Source: Burkholderia sp. (GTDB lineage: Bacteria > Pseudomonadota > Gammaproteobacteria > Burkholderiales > Burkholderiaceae). From it: 64,000 nucleotides of DNA. Position numbers and translations under genes: made by a program. The notes beneath the pieces were generated by a model. It searched no databases and was not told the DNA's origin. It saw only the letters and a program-made list of their open reading frames with translations. The stretch is from assembly GCA_031253835.1 (NCBI GenBank), contig JAIRVP010000028.1:1-64000 (forward strand), written 5' to 3'. How positions within the stretch are numbered: the first letter of the stretch is position 1; each line of letters begins with the position of its first letter. Of this stretch, positions 44,897 to 54,778 are shown piece by piece.

Positions 44897-45787
44897 ATGG
44901 ATCGACTCGTGACTCACCTCGTCGAACAGATTCCGGCTGCGCGTTCGATAGACGCGTGGTATTCAGCGGACCCGGGCGTTGCCGCCGTCGATGCGCATGC
45001 GCATGTATTCACGCGCGGCCTGCCGCTCGCGCCCGTGGTCCGGCATGCGCCCGACTACGACGCGTCGCTCGACACGTACGTCGCGCATCTCGCCGAACAC
45101 GGGATCTCGCATGCGGTGCTGGTGCAGCCGAGCTTTCTCGGCACCGACAACACGTTTTTCGTCGACGTGCTGCGCCGCTACCCGCGCCGCTTTCGCGGTG
45201 TCGCGATGGTCGATCCGGCGATTTCGGATCATGACCTCGATGCGCTCCACCGCGCGGGCGTGGTCGGCATGCGGTTGAATCTCGTCGGGCTGCCGATTCC
45301 GGATTTCGGCGCACCCGCATGGCGCGCGATGTTCGCACGCATCAACGCGCTCGGCTGGCATGTCGAGATCCATCGCGGCATCGAAGACCTGCACACGATC
45401 ACCGCGCCGCTGCTCGCACAGTCGTGCACGCTGGTGATCGACCATTTCGGCCGCCCGTCGCCTGCGCTCGCCGAGCGTGCGCCCAGCTTCCGCCGCCTGC
45501 TGCTGCTCGCGGATACCGGGCGCGTCTGGGTCAAGCTGTCGGCTGCGTATCGCAACAGCGTGACCGGCGACGGCGCGATCGACGCGTTCGGCGCCGCGCG
45601 CGCGCTGCGTACCGCGTTCACGGCCGAGCGGCTCGTGTGGGGCAGCGACTGGCCGCACACGCAGCACCGCGAGCGCGTCGATTTCGACGCCACGTATGCG
45701 TCGCTCGCGCGCTGGCTGCCCGACGCCGGCGAGCGCCTGCGCGTGCTGCGCGATTCGCCGCGCACCCTGTTTCGTTTCGACCAGTGA
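44897..45787 (+). CDS. Amidohydrolase-family lactonase (PF04909; 2-pyrone-4,6-dicarboxylate hydrolase-like)
   Basis: A 296-residue TIM-barrel hydrolase. The metal motif DAHAHVF is at residues 32-38; HAVLVQPSFLGTDNTF, LVIDHFGRP and LVWGSDWPHTQ complete the pattern of PF04909 enzymes such as LigI, which open lactone rings of aromatic degradation products. ATG 44897. It lies 62 bp after the MFS gene and 8 bp before the lyase gene. A lactone or amide derived from an aromatic or tricarboxylic acid is the plausible substrate. Confidence 0.9.
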   Translation: MDRLVTHLVEQIPAARSIDAWYSADPGVAAVDAHAHVFTRGLPLAPVVRHAPDYDASLDTYVAHLAEHGISHAVLVQPSFLGTDNTFFVDVLRRYPRRFRGVAMVDPAISDHDLDALHRAGVVGMRLNLVGLPIPDFGAPAWRAMFARINALGWHVEIHRGIEDLHTITAPLLAQSCTLVIDHFGRPSPALAERAPSFRRLLLLADTGRVWVKLSAAYRNSVTGDGAIDAFGAARALRTAFTAERLVWGSDWPHTQHRERVDFDATYASLARWLPDAGERLRVLRDSPRTLFRFDQ

Positions 45788-45795
45788 GGCCCTGC

Positions 45796-46683
45796 ATGTC
45801 CGATCACACCGCACTTCGTCGCGCCGGATTCCGGCGCAGCATCGCCGCCCGCCAGGGGCTGCTCGTCGCCGGCACGTTCAATGCGCTCAGCGCCCGCATC
45901 GCGGCCGATCTCGGCTTCGGCGCGCTGTACCTGAGCGGCGCGGGCGTGACCAACATGTCGCTCGGCCTGCCCGATCTCGGCTTCGTCGGGCTCGGCGAGC
46001 TGGCCGAACACACCGCGCGCGTGCGCGACGCCGTCGAGCTGCCGTTGATGGTCGACGCCGATACGGGCTTCGGCAATGCGCTGAACGTGCTGCACGCGGT
46101 ACGCACGCTCGAGCGCAGCGGCGCCGACGCGATCCAGCTCGAGGATCAGGTGCTGCCGAAGAAGTGCGGCCATTTCGCGGGCAAGGAAGTGATTGCGGCC
46201 GGCGAGATGGTCGGCAAGCTGAAGGCGGCCGTCGACGCGCGCGTGGATCCGAACCTGCTGATCGTCGCGCGCACCGATGCGGCCGCGGTCCACGGCATCG
46301 ACGACGCGATCGAGCGCGCCCATCGCTATGCGGAAGCGGGCGCCGACGTGCTGTTCATCGAGGCGATGGAGTCGCCGGAGGACATCGAGCGCCTGCCCGC
46401 GCTGTTCGACACGCCGCAGCTCATCAACATCGTGATCGGCGGCAAGACGCCGACGCGTTCGCGCGACGAACTGGCGCGCCTCGGCTACGGCGTGGTGCTG
46501 TATGCGAACGCGGCGCTGCAGGGCGCGGTGCACGGGATGCAGGCCGCGCTGACGGCACTGCGCGACACGGGCCGGCTCGACGAGAATCCCGCGCTCGTCG
46601 CGCCGTTCGCCGAACGGCAGCGGCTCGTCGACAAGGCGCGCTTCGACGCGCTCGACGCCCGCTACGGGGCCGACCGCGCATAA
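45796..46683 (+). CDS. Isocitrate lyase/PEP mutase superfamily lyase
   Basis: A 295-residue lyase of the ICL/PEPM superfamily. The catalytic motif KKCGH is at residues 122-126 and Mg-binding DADTGFGN is at 87-94. The Cys in KKCGH marks C-C bond lyases (methylisocitrate or dimethylmalate lyase, oxaloacetate decarboxylase branch) rather than PEP mutase. ATG 45796 has GAGG 6 nt upstream. It follows the amidohydrolase closely. It probably cleaves a 2-substituted malate-type intermediate into pyruvate or oxaloacetate plus a second acid. Confidence 0.92.
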   Translation: MSDHTALRRAGFRRSIAARQGLLVAGTFNALSARIAADLGFGALYLSGAGVTNMSLGLPDLGFVGLGELAEHTARVRDAVELPLMVDADTGFGNALNVLHAVRTLERSGADAIQLEDQVLPKKCGHFAGKEVIAAGEMVGKLKAAVDARVDPNLLIVARTDAAAVHGIDDAIERAHRYAEAGADVLFIEAMESPEDIERLPALFDTPQLINIVIGGKTPTRSRDELARLGYGVVLYANAALQGAVHGMQAALTALRDTGRLDENPALVAPFAERQRLVDKARFDALDARYGADRA

Positions 46684-46763
46684 CGTGCATAACGCGCATT
46701 AGCAGCCGGCCCGGGCGGCATCGGCAGCCGCCCGGCCCATACCAACAAAACCTGGAGACAACC

Positions 46764-48092
46764 GTGGCATCTTCCTCTACCGGAACCGCCGGCGAACCGC
46801 CGCGCATCGGTTCGATCGTCGGCGGGCTGGCCGGCAACCTGATCGAGTGGTACGACTTTCTCGCCTACAGCATCTTCTCGATCTACTTCGCGCCGTCGTT
46901 CTTTCCGGCCGACAAGCCGACCGTGCAGCTGATGAACACCGCGGCGATCGCGGCCGTCGGGTATGTCGCACGGCCGGCGGGAAGCTGGCTCGTCGGGTTG
47001 TACGCGGACCGCCACGGGCGCAAGGCCGCGCTGACGAAGTCGGTGCTCGCGATGTGCGCAGGCTCGATGCTGATCGCCGTCACGCCCGGCTACGCGACGA
47101 TCGGCGTGCTCGCGCCGGTGCTGCTCGTGGCCGCGCGCCTGCTGCAGGGGCTCAGCATGGGCGGCGAATACGGCACCAGCGCGACCTACCTGAGCGAGAT
47201 CGCGCCGCCGAACCGGCGCGGCTTCTACGTCGGCTTCCTGCAGGTGAGCGTGGTGGCCGGCCAGCTGGTCGCGCTCGCCCTGATGCTCGCGATGCAGCGG
47301 ATCTTCGCCGGCACGCACGACATCGAGCGCTGGGGCTGGCGGATCCCGTTCTTCGTCGGCGGCGCGCTCGCGCTGTTCGCGCTGTACATGCGCCGCAACG
47401 TCGTCGAGAGCGACGCGTTCATCACCAGCCGTGCGCGGGCGGCGAAGACGCGCGTGTCGGCCGATCTCGCGGCCCACTGGCGCGAACTGCTGCTCGCGAT
47501 CGGCATCACGATCGGCGGCACCGTCGCGTTCTACACGTACACCGTCTACATGCAGAAATACCTCGTCAACTCGGTCGGGCTGCACAAGGAGACGGCGACC
47601 TGGATCTGCACGGCCGCGCTGCTGCTGTACATGCCGCTGCAGCCGCTGTTCGGCCTCGTGTCGGACCGCGTCGGCCGTCGGCCCGTGCTGCTGTGGTTCG
47701 GGATCGGCGGCACGCTGCTGTCCGTGCCGATCTTCACGACGCTCGCGCACGTGCACGATCCGCTCGCTGCATTTGCGCTGGTGTTCGCGGGGCTCGTCGT
47801 GCTGAGCGGGTTCACGTCGGTCCACATGCTGGTCAAGGCCGAACTGTTCCCGCCGCAGATCCGTGCGCTGGCGGTCGGGCTGCCGTATGCGCTGACGACG
47901 GCGATCCTCGGCGGCACGACCGAGTTCGTCGCGCTGCGGCTGAAGGCGAGCGGCAGCGAGACGATGTTCTTCTGGTATGTCGCGGCCTGCGCGGCGATTT
48001 CGCTGCTCGTGTACTGGCGGATGCCGGAAACCCATCCGGCGAAGCGCGCGCGGGCGAGCCGGGCGGCGGCGGGCGCTGCCGCGTCCCGCTGA
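46764..48092 (+). CDS. MFS transporter, MHS family (dicarboxylate/alpha-ketoglutarate permease-like)
   Basis: A 442-residue MHS symporter: GNLIEWYDFLAYSIFSIYFAP in TM1, LYADRHGRKAALT in loop 2/3, ARLLQGLSMGGEYGTSATYLSE in TM4, KEYxxxS-like acidic and aromatic residues in late segments. A GTG start at 46764 is fixed by GGAG six nt upstream. It ends the LysR-divergent run, giving it two transporters: an aromatic-acid-like MFS at the front and this dicarboxylate-like permease at the end. Confidence 0.92.
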   Translation: MASSSTGTAGEPPRIGSIVGGLAGNLIEWYDFLAYSIFSIYFAPSFFPADKPTVQLMNTAAIAAVGYVARPAGSWLVGLYADRHGRKAALTKSVLAMCAGSMLIAVTPGYATIGVLAPVLLVAARLLQGLSMGGEYGTSATYLSEIAPPNRRGFYVGFLQVSVVAGQLVALALMLAMQRIFAGTHDIERWGWRIPFFVGGALALFALYMRRNVVESDAFITSRARAAKTRVSADLAAHWRELLLAIGITIGGTVAFYTYTVYMQKYLVNSVGLHKETATWICTAALLLYMPLQPLFGLVSDRVGRRPVLLWFGIGGTLLSVPIFTTLAHVHDPLAAFALVFAGLVVLSGFTSVHMLVKAELFPPQIRALAVGLPYALTTAILGGTTEFVALRLKASGSETMFFWYVAACAAISLLVYWRMPETHPAKRARASRAAAGAAASR

Positions 48093-48191
48093 ACGGGCGG
48101 CGCGATACCGGTTCGACGGGAACCGTTGGGCTGGCGGTCGGCCGGCCCGCGTATGGCAGAATCGCGACGATCTTCCGCACGCGATGACGCC

Positions 48192-48653
48192 ATGAACCCG
48201 ACGACGCCTTCCTCCGCGCCCATCCGTCCGCCGATGGGCCGCGCGGCCACCGCGCTGCTTGCCGCGAGCATGCTGTGCTATCTCGTCGCGATGTTCACCG
48301 CGCCGTTCCGCGTCGGCGCACCGGACCCGCATCCGTGGGCCGATGGCTGGCAGGTGCTGCTGACGGGCTGGATGGGCGTGCTCGGCGGCATCTATGCGTG
48401 GCTCGCGAACCCGCTCGTGTTCGGCGCGTGGCTACTGACCGTGAAGCGCCTGCGCGTGCAGGCGGCCGTGCTGGCCGCGCTCGCGCTGCTGTCCGGACTG
48501 AGCTTCCTGTCGCAGCACCAGATCGTCGTGAACGAAGCGGGCACCGTCGAGCCCGTTCATCTCGATGCGATCGGCTACTGGTGCTGGCTCGCGAGTTTCG
48601 GCGCCGCGCTGGTCGGTGCGATGCTGTTGCCGGGGCGGACGAAGGCAGGCTGA
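48192..48653 (+). CDS. Small four-helix membrane protein of unknown function
   Basis: A 153-residue protein with about four hydrophobic segments (AATALLAASMLCYLVAMF; VLLTGWMGVLGGIYAWLANP; AAVLAALALLSGLSFL; YWCWLASFGAALVGAML). I do not recognise the family. ATG 48192 is supported by segment layout rather than a ribosome binding site. It lies 99 bp after the MHS gene in the same direction and converges with the dihydroxyacetone kinase gene. Confidence 0.75.
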   Translation: MNPTTPSSAPIRPPMGRAATALLAASMLCYLVAMFTAPFRVGAPDPHPWADGWQVLLTGWMGVLGGIYAWLANPLVFGAWLLTVKRLRVQAAVLAALALLSGLSFLSQHQIVVNEAGTVEPVHLDAIGYWCWLASFGAALVGAMLLPGRTKAG

Positions 48654-48698
48654 TGCGGGCGGCGCGGCCGCCCTCTCCTGCATCGCGCGGGCAGTCGT

Positions 48699-50399
48699 TC
48701 AGCGCACGTGCGGCTGCAACGCGCGCAACCAGTACGACACGGCGATCGCGCCGCCATCCGGCGTGCCGATCGCGCGCTCGCCGAGATAACTCGCGCGCCC
48801 CGCGCGCGGCGTCATTTGCGCAGTTGCCTCCGCGCCTTCCACGGCCGCTTCGACGGCCGCCGTCCATGCGCTTGCGGTATCGCGATCGCTGTCGAGCGCG
48901 CGGCTGAATGCGTCGACGGCCGGCACCAGCGCATCGAGCATCGTCCGGTCGCCGGCGTGCGCACCACCCAGTTCGCTGATCGAATCCACGGCCGCGCGGA
49001 ATGCCGCGGCCCAGTCGCGCGCCGACGGCTCGGCGAGATCGGCCAGCCGGCGCGACGCACGCAGCAACGCGGTCGCATAGAACGGCCCGGAGCTGCCGGC
49101 GATCGCGCGGCGCAACGCCGCGCCGAGCGCCGCGAGTGCGCCGGCCGGCGTGGCGTACGCGGTGTCGGGCAACGCGAGGATCGCTTGCGCGGCGCGCAGC
49201 ATGCTCGCGCCGAGGTCGCCGTCGCCGGCCGCTGCATCGAGGTCCGTCAGCGTTTGCTCGTGGTCGATCAGCGTCTGCGCGACCGCGTGCAGCGCCGGCT
49301 GCAGGCGCGCGGCCCATGCGCGGCCGGGCGCGTCGAGCGGCGGCAGCGGTGCGTCGTGCGACACGGCCGCGGCCACGCGGATCTGCGCATTCACGGCGCC
49401 GCCGCCCGGCCACGCACGCGCCTGCGTCGGCGCGTCGAGCAGCGATGCGCGTTCGTCGTTCAGCCGCAGCACCGAGATCGAGCAGCCGGGCATGTTCAGC
49501 GCGGACAGGAACGTGCCGGCCCACGCGCGCGCGACGACGATGCCGCGCCGGGCCAGGTTGTCGTACGCGGCGCGCAGCACGATCGCGAGTTCCATGTCCG
49601 GCGTCGCGCCGAGACCGTTGACGAACAGCGCGACGCGTTCGCCGCGGTCGAGCACGAGATCGGCGGCGATGCTCGAGAGCAGCGTGTCGACCAGCGCGTC
49701 GGCCGGCAGCGGTGCGCGGCGCTCGACACCTTTCTCGCCGTGGATGCCGAGCCCGAGCTCGATCTCGTGATCGCCGAGGCTGAAGCCCGACTTGTCGGCA
49801 CCCGGGAGCGTGCAGCCGTCGAGCGCGACCCCCATCGTGCCGAGCTCGGCCGCCGCGTCGCGCGCGATTGCGGCGACACGCGCAAGCGGCAGCCCGCGCG
49901 CGGCGGCCGCGCCGGCGAGCTTGTGGATCAGCACGGTGCCGGCGATCCCGCGCCGCTGGCCGCGGTCGACCCGGCCACGCAGCGAGACGTCGTCGGCGAC
50001 GATGACCGTTTCGACCGGAATGCCTTCCGCGCGCGCGAGTTCGGCGGCAAGCCCGAAATTGAGCCGGTCGCCCGTGTAGTTCTTCACGATCAGCAGCGCG
50101 CCGTTCGGGCCGGCGCTCGCGCGGATCGCGGCGAGCACGGCGTCGGTGGACGGCGACGTGAACACTTCGCCGCACACGGCCGCGCTCAGCATCCCTTCGC
50201 CGACGTAGCCGCCGTGCGCGGGCTCGTGGCCGCTGCCGCCGCCGGACAGGATCGCGACCGGGCGCTGGGACGGTTCGGGCAGCGGCTGGCGGACGAGCAC
50301 GTGCTCGTCGCCGAGGATCGCGAGATGCGGCGATTGCCGCGCGATGCCTTCCAGCATTTCTCGCACGACATCGGACGGGCGGTTCACAAGCTTTTTCAT
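48699..50399 (-). CDS. Dihydroxyacetone kinase, DhaK-DhaL fusion (ATP-dependent)
   Basis: A 566-residue fused kinase. The DhaK domain (about 1-340) has SGGGSGHEPAHGGYVGEGML and the substrate-binding His in LGIHGEKG. The DhaL domain (about 370-560) has the Mg-ATP loop DAAAGDGDLGASM and a late GAHAGDRTMLDAL. Fused K-L proteins use ATP directly, unlike the PTS-linked three-subunit enzyme. It makes dihydroxyacetone phosphate from dihydroxyacetone in glycerol-like catabolism. ATG 50399 (MKKLVNRPSDVV) is typical. No glycerol dehydrogenase gene is beside it. The sigma-54 activator upstream (225 bp) could, but need not, control it. Confidence 0.94.
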   Translation of the reverse strand: MKKLVNRPSDVVREMLEGIARQSPHLAILGDEHVLVRQPLPEPSQRPVAILSGGGSGHEPAHGGYVGEGMLSAAVCGEVFTSPSTDAVLAAIRASAGPNGALLIVKNYTGDRLNFGLAAELARAEGIPVETVIVADDVSLRGRVDRGQRRGIAGTVLIHKLAGAAAARGLPLARVAAIARDAAAELGTMGVALDGCTLPGADKSGFSLGDHEIELGLGIHGEKGVERRAPLPADALVDTLLSSIAADLVLDRGERVALFVNGLGATPDMELAIVLRAAYDNLARRGIVVARAWAGTFLSALNMPGCSISVLRLNDERASLLDAPTQARAWPGGGAVNAQIRVAAAVSHDAPLPPLDAPGRAWAARLQPALHAVAQTLIDHEQTLTDLDAAAGDGDLGASMLRAAQAILALPDTAYATPAGALAALGAALRRAIAGSSGPFYATALLRASRRLADLAEPSARDWAAAFRAAVDSISELGGAHAGDRTMLDALVPAVDAFSRALDSDRDTASAWTAAVEAAVEGAEATAQMTPRAGRASYLGERAIGTPDGGAIAVSYWLRALQPHVR

Positions 50400-50624
50400 G
50401 GCGACGGATTCCGGACGGGTGAACGGGGCGCGGCCGGGCCTGCACGGCGCTGGCCGGCTTTCGTGTTGCGGAGAATCGTGCGGGTGCCCGGTCGCCGGGC
50501 GCAGACGGTTGCGTGACGGGCAACCGGATGCGGGAGCGGCAACGAAGCACGGGCTTCGCGCCACGATACATCAGGTTCGGACGTCAATGCACGGATTGCG
50601 GCGCGATCGCGCCCTCGCGCGCGG

Positions 50625-51779
<1,155 letters not shown>

Positions 51780-51841
51780 GGCGATGAACCGTTGGATGGC
51801 CGTGCGAAGCGGACCCGTGCCGACGGGCGGTGTGGTCCGCG

Positions 51842-51859
51842 CTGCTGCGTGGTCAGCAG
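51842..51859. promoter_or_regulatory. Enhancer site candidate 1 (CTGCTG-N6-CAGCAG)
   Basis: A perfect 6-bp inverted repeat with a 6-bp spacer, 63 bp upstream of the activator gene. The same arms and spacing recur at 52001-52018, so these are probable binding sites of the activator; this copy may serve autoregulation. Confidence 0.55.
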
Positions 51860-52000
51860 AGTGTTCAACGTTTCGCCGCGCGCGAAAAGCATCGATTTCT
51901 GATAACCAAAGCGCGATTGCTGCGGAACCTGCAACGGTGCGGGTGAGCGGGATGGCTCCGCTGTCGAGGCGTCGAATTCGATGTCATGGCATGCGAGGTA

Positions 52001-52018
52001 CTGCTGCCTGAGCAGCAG
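52001..52018. promoter_or_regulatory. Enhancer site candidate 2 (CTGCTG-N6-CAGCAG)
   Basis: Second copy, about 170 bp upstream of the -24 element of msuE, which is in the usual distance range for enhancer sites. Confidence 0.6.
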
Positions 52019-52186
52019 CGCGCCAGCACGACCGCTTCACCCGGTTCATCACGTGGCGGAATATCGATGTGACGCGTTGGTCCGAACGCTTGCCACGATC
52101 GCGCATTTGAGCGAACACCATGCCAGGCGGGCGATCGCACAAAACTTCGCGATGCAGACGATCGAGCCGCGGCCCGGCCGTGCAAA

Positions 52187-52201
52187 TGGCACGCTCCTTG
52201 C
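52187..52201 (+). promoter_or_regulatory. Sigma-54 promoter TGGCAC-N5-TTGC of msuE-sfnG
   Basis: An exact match to the -24/-12 consensus: TGGCAC at 52187-52192 and TTGC at 52198-52201, with correct GG-to-GC spacing of 10 bp. It lies about 57 bp before the msuE start codon. Confidence 0.85.
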
Positions 52202-52257
52202 TGACCCGAAACGGTATCGCCGCATCGACACGCGGCTCGACAACGGGAACGCATCGC

Positions 52258-52818
52258 ATGAGCAACACCCTCAACGTGGTCGCGATATCGGGCAGCCTGC
52301 AACGGCCGTCGCGCACGCTGGCGCTGACCCACGAGATCGTCGCGGCACTCGGCGCCGCGCTGCCGATCGACACGCGGCTGATCGAGCTTGGAGACATCGG
52401 CAGCCGGCTGGCCGGCGCGCTGACGCGCGCGCAGGTGCCGGCCGATCTCGACGCACTGATCCGCGCGATCGAGACGGCCGACGCGCTCGTCGTCGCGAGC
52501 CCGGTCTATCGCGCGTCCTATACGGGCCTGTTCAAGCACCTGTTCGACCTCGTGCGCCACGACGCGCTCGTCGATGTACCCGTGCTGCTCGCGGCCACCG
52601 GCGGCAGCGAGCGTCATGCGCTCGTGATCGACCATCAGCTGCGGCCGCTGTTCAGCTTCTTCCAGGCGCGCACGCTGCCGATCGGCGTATACGCATCCGA
52701 AAGCGATTTCGACGCGTACCGGATCGCGAACCCGGCGCTGCGCGAACGCATCGCGCTCGCCGTCGATCGCGCGGTGCCGCAACTGCGCCCGCATGCGCTT
52801 TCCGCCGCGGCCGCGTAG
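52258..52818 (+). CDS. msuE: NAD(P)H-dependent FMN reductase MsuE
   Basis: A 186-residue flavin reductase of the MsuE/SsuE type. The opening LNVVAISGSLQRPSRTLALTHEIV is the FMN-binding loop, SPVYRASYTGLFKHLFDLV binds the isoalloxazine, and LLAATGGSERHALVIDHQLRPLFSFF is typical of sulfur-assimilation reductases. It supplies FMNH2 to the monooxygenase encoded 35 bp downstream. ATG 52258 follows a GGGAA element. The gene is first behind the sigma-54 promoter. Confidence 0.94.
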   Translation: MSNTLNVVAISGSLQRPSRTLALTHEIVAALGAALPIDTRLIELGDIGSRLAGALTRAQVPADLDALIRAIETADALVVASPVYRASYTGLFKHLFDLVRHDALVDVPVLLAATGGSERHALVIDHQLRPLFSFFQARTLPIGVYASESDFDAYRIANPALRERIALAVDRAVPQLRPHALSAAAA

Positions 52819-52853
52819 GCCGCTTCCGTTTCTCCTTCGACCAGGACACCTTC

Positions 52854-53957
52854 ATGAGCCTTATCGACCCATCCGCCGACGGCGTCAAATTCGCGTACTG
52901 GGTGCCGAACGTCAGCGGCGGCCTCGTCGTCAGCACGATCGAACAGCGCACCGACTGGAGCCTCGAATACAACCAGCAGCTTGCGCGCACGGCCGAGGCG
53001 GCCGGCTTCGACTACGCGCTGAGCCAGATCCGCTTCACGGCCGGCTACGGCGCCGAATACCAGCACGAGTCGGTGTCGTTCAGCCAGGCGCTGCTGCATG
53101 CGACGACGAAGCTCAAGGTGCTCGCCGCGATCCTGCCGGGGCCGTGGCATCCGGCCGTGGTCGCGAAGCAGCTCGCGACGATCGACCACATCTCGAACGG
53201 GCGCATCGCGATCAATGTGGTCAGCGGCTGGTTCAAGGGCGAATTCACCGCGATCGGCGAGCCGTGGCTCGAGCACGACGAACGCTATCGGCGCTCGAAG
53301 GAATTCATCCAGGCGCTGAAGGGCATCTGGACGCAGGACAACTTCACGTTCAAGGGCGACTTCTACCGTTTCAACGACTACACGCTGAGCCCGAAGCCGG
53401 TGCAGAAGCCGCACCCGGAGATCTTCCAGGGCGGCAGCTCGCGCGCGGCGCGCGACAACGCGGCGAGCGTGTCGGACTGGTATTTCACGAACGGCAATAC
53501 ACCGGAGAACCTGAAGGCGCAGATCGACGACATCCGCGCGAAGGCGGCCGCGAACAACCATCGCGTGCGGATCGGCGTCAACGCGTTCGTGATCGCGCGC
53601 GACACCGAGGAAGAGGCGCAGGCCGTGCTCGACGACATCATCCGGCATGCGCACGTCGAGGCCGTGCACGCGTTCGGCGATGCAGTGAAGGAGGCCGGCA
53701 AGGCATCGCCCGAAGGCGAGGGCAACTGGGCGAAATCGACGTTCGAGGATCTCGTGCAGTACAACGACGGTTTCCGCACGAACCTGATCGGCACGCCGCA
53801 GCAAATCGCCGAGCGGATCGTCGCGCTGAAGGCGATCGGCGTCGATCTCGTGCTCGCCGGGTTCCTGCACTTCATCGAGGAAGTCGAGTACTTCGGCCGG
53901 CGCGTGCTGCCGCTCGTGCGCGAACTCGAAGCGCAGCGGCAGGCGCTTGCCGCGTGA
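52854..53957 (+). CDS. sfnG: FMNH2-dependent dimethyl sulfone monooxygenase SfnG
   Basis: A 367-residue luciferase-like monooxygenase. SfnG-type features: VKFAYWVPNVSGGLVVSTIEQRTDWSLEYN near the start, RFTAGYGAEYQHESVSFSQAL, INVVSGWFKGEF and PEIFQGGSSRAARDNAA. The enzyme oxidises dimethyl sulfone to methanesulfinate with FMNH2 from a partner reductase, letting the cell use dimethyl sulfide-derived sulfur. It follows msuE by 35 bp, with AGGA 7 nt upstream of ATG 52854. The msuD monooxygenase for methanesulfonate is not adjacent, so the product must be handled elsewhere. Confidence 0.95.
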   Translation: MSLIDPSADGVKFAYWVPNVSGGLVVSTIEQRTDWSLEYNQQLARTAEAAGFDYALSQIRFTAGYGAEYQHESVSFSQALLHATTKLKVLAAILPGPWHPAVVAKQLATIDHISNGRIAINVVSGWFKGEFTAIGEPWLEHDERYRRSKEFIQALKGIWTQDNFTFKGDFYRFNDYTLSPKPVQKPHPEIFQGGSSRAARDNAASVSDWYFTNGNTPENLKAQIDDIRAKAAANNHRVRIGVNAFVIARDTEEEAQAVLDDIIRHAHVEAVHAFGDAVKEAGKASPEGEGNWAKSTFEDLVQYNDGFRTNLIGTPQQIAERIVALKAIGVDLVLAGFLHFIEEVEYFGRRVLPLVRELEAQRQALAA

Positions 53958-54020
53958 CGATCGCGGGACGACAGCGCGCGGCTCGCGATCACGCGGGCCC
54001 GCGCGTCGCCGGCGTGTGAC

Positions 54021-54668
54021 TCACGCCACGCCGGCCAGCTTCGACGCTTCGATCACCATCTGCACGCCGAGGCCGCCGAGGACGGCACCCATCGCCCACC
54101 GCTGCGCGAGCAGCAGCATCGGGCGCCCGTGCAGGAATTTCGCGATGCTGCTCGAGCAGATCGCCACCAGCCCGTTGGCCGACGCGAACGCGGCGATCAG
54201 CAGCGAACCGAGAAACAGCGACTGGCCGAACACGCTGCCCTGCCGGTAGTCGATGAACTGCGGCAGCAGCGACACGAACAGCATCGCGAGCTTCGGGTTC
54301 AGCACGCTGGTCGTCGCGCCCATCGCGAGCAGGCGCATCGGCTGCTCGTTCGGCAGCGCCTGCACCTCGAACGGCGAACGTCCGCCGGGCCGGACCGCCT
54401 GCCATGCGAGGTACAGCAGGTAGACCGCACCGACCGCGCCCAGCACGCTGCCCGCATAGGGCACGCTCATGAACAGCGTCGTGATGCCGAACGCCGCGCC
54501 GAACATGTAGAACAGGTAGCCGATCATCACGCCGGCCAGCGAAATGAGCCCGGCCGTGCGGCCTTGCGCGATCGAGCGCGACATCACGTAGACCATGTTC
54601 GGCCCCGGCGTGACCGCGAGCATGCCGCCGATGGCGAGAAATCCGTAGAGCGATCCGGAGGGTTGCAT
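54021..54668 (-). CDS. LysE/RhtB-family amino acid exporter
   Basis: A 215-residue membrane protein of the LysE/RhtB type: about six segments, with GGMLAVTPGPNMVYVMSRSIAQGRTAGLISLAGVMIGY near the N-terminus (the family PGP signature) and NPKLAMLFVSLLPQFID in the middle. It exports amino acids or homoserine-lactone-like solutes. It is divergent from a LysR gene 110 bp away. Confidence 0.93.
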   Translation of the reverse strand: MQPSGSLYGFLAIGGMLAVTPGPNMVYVMSRSIAQGRTAGLISLAGVMIGYLFYMFGAAFGITTLFMSVPYAGSVLGAVGAVYLLYLAWQAVRPGGRSPFEVQALPNEQPMRLLAMGATTSVLNPKLAMLFVSLLPQFIDYRQGSVFGQSLFLGSLLIAAFASANGLVAICSSSIAKFLHGRPMLLLAQRWAMGAVLGGLGVQMVIEASKLAGVA

Positions 54669-54752
54669 GTTTGCGCTTCCTGCATCGAGTGAGTGCTGAC
54701 GGGAACCATTGTCCGGCCGTGGAAGCGAACAGTAAAACGGGATAAACTGAAT

Positions 54753-54762
54753 TGATTAATCA
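54753..54762. promoter_or_regulatory. LysR operator candidate TGATTAATCA
   Basis: A perfect 10-bp palindrome in the AT-rich gap between divergent lysE and lysR, 16 bp before the LysR start codon. Confidence 0.45.
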
Positions 54763-54778
54763 GATTTCCTGAATCGAC

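Larger units (their letters stand above)
51780..52257. other. Divergent control region between the sigma-54 activator and msuE
   Basis: 478 bp holding a -24/-12 promoter near msuE and two copies of CTGCTG-N6-CAGCAG, listed separately. No gene seen. Confidence 0.6.
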
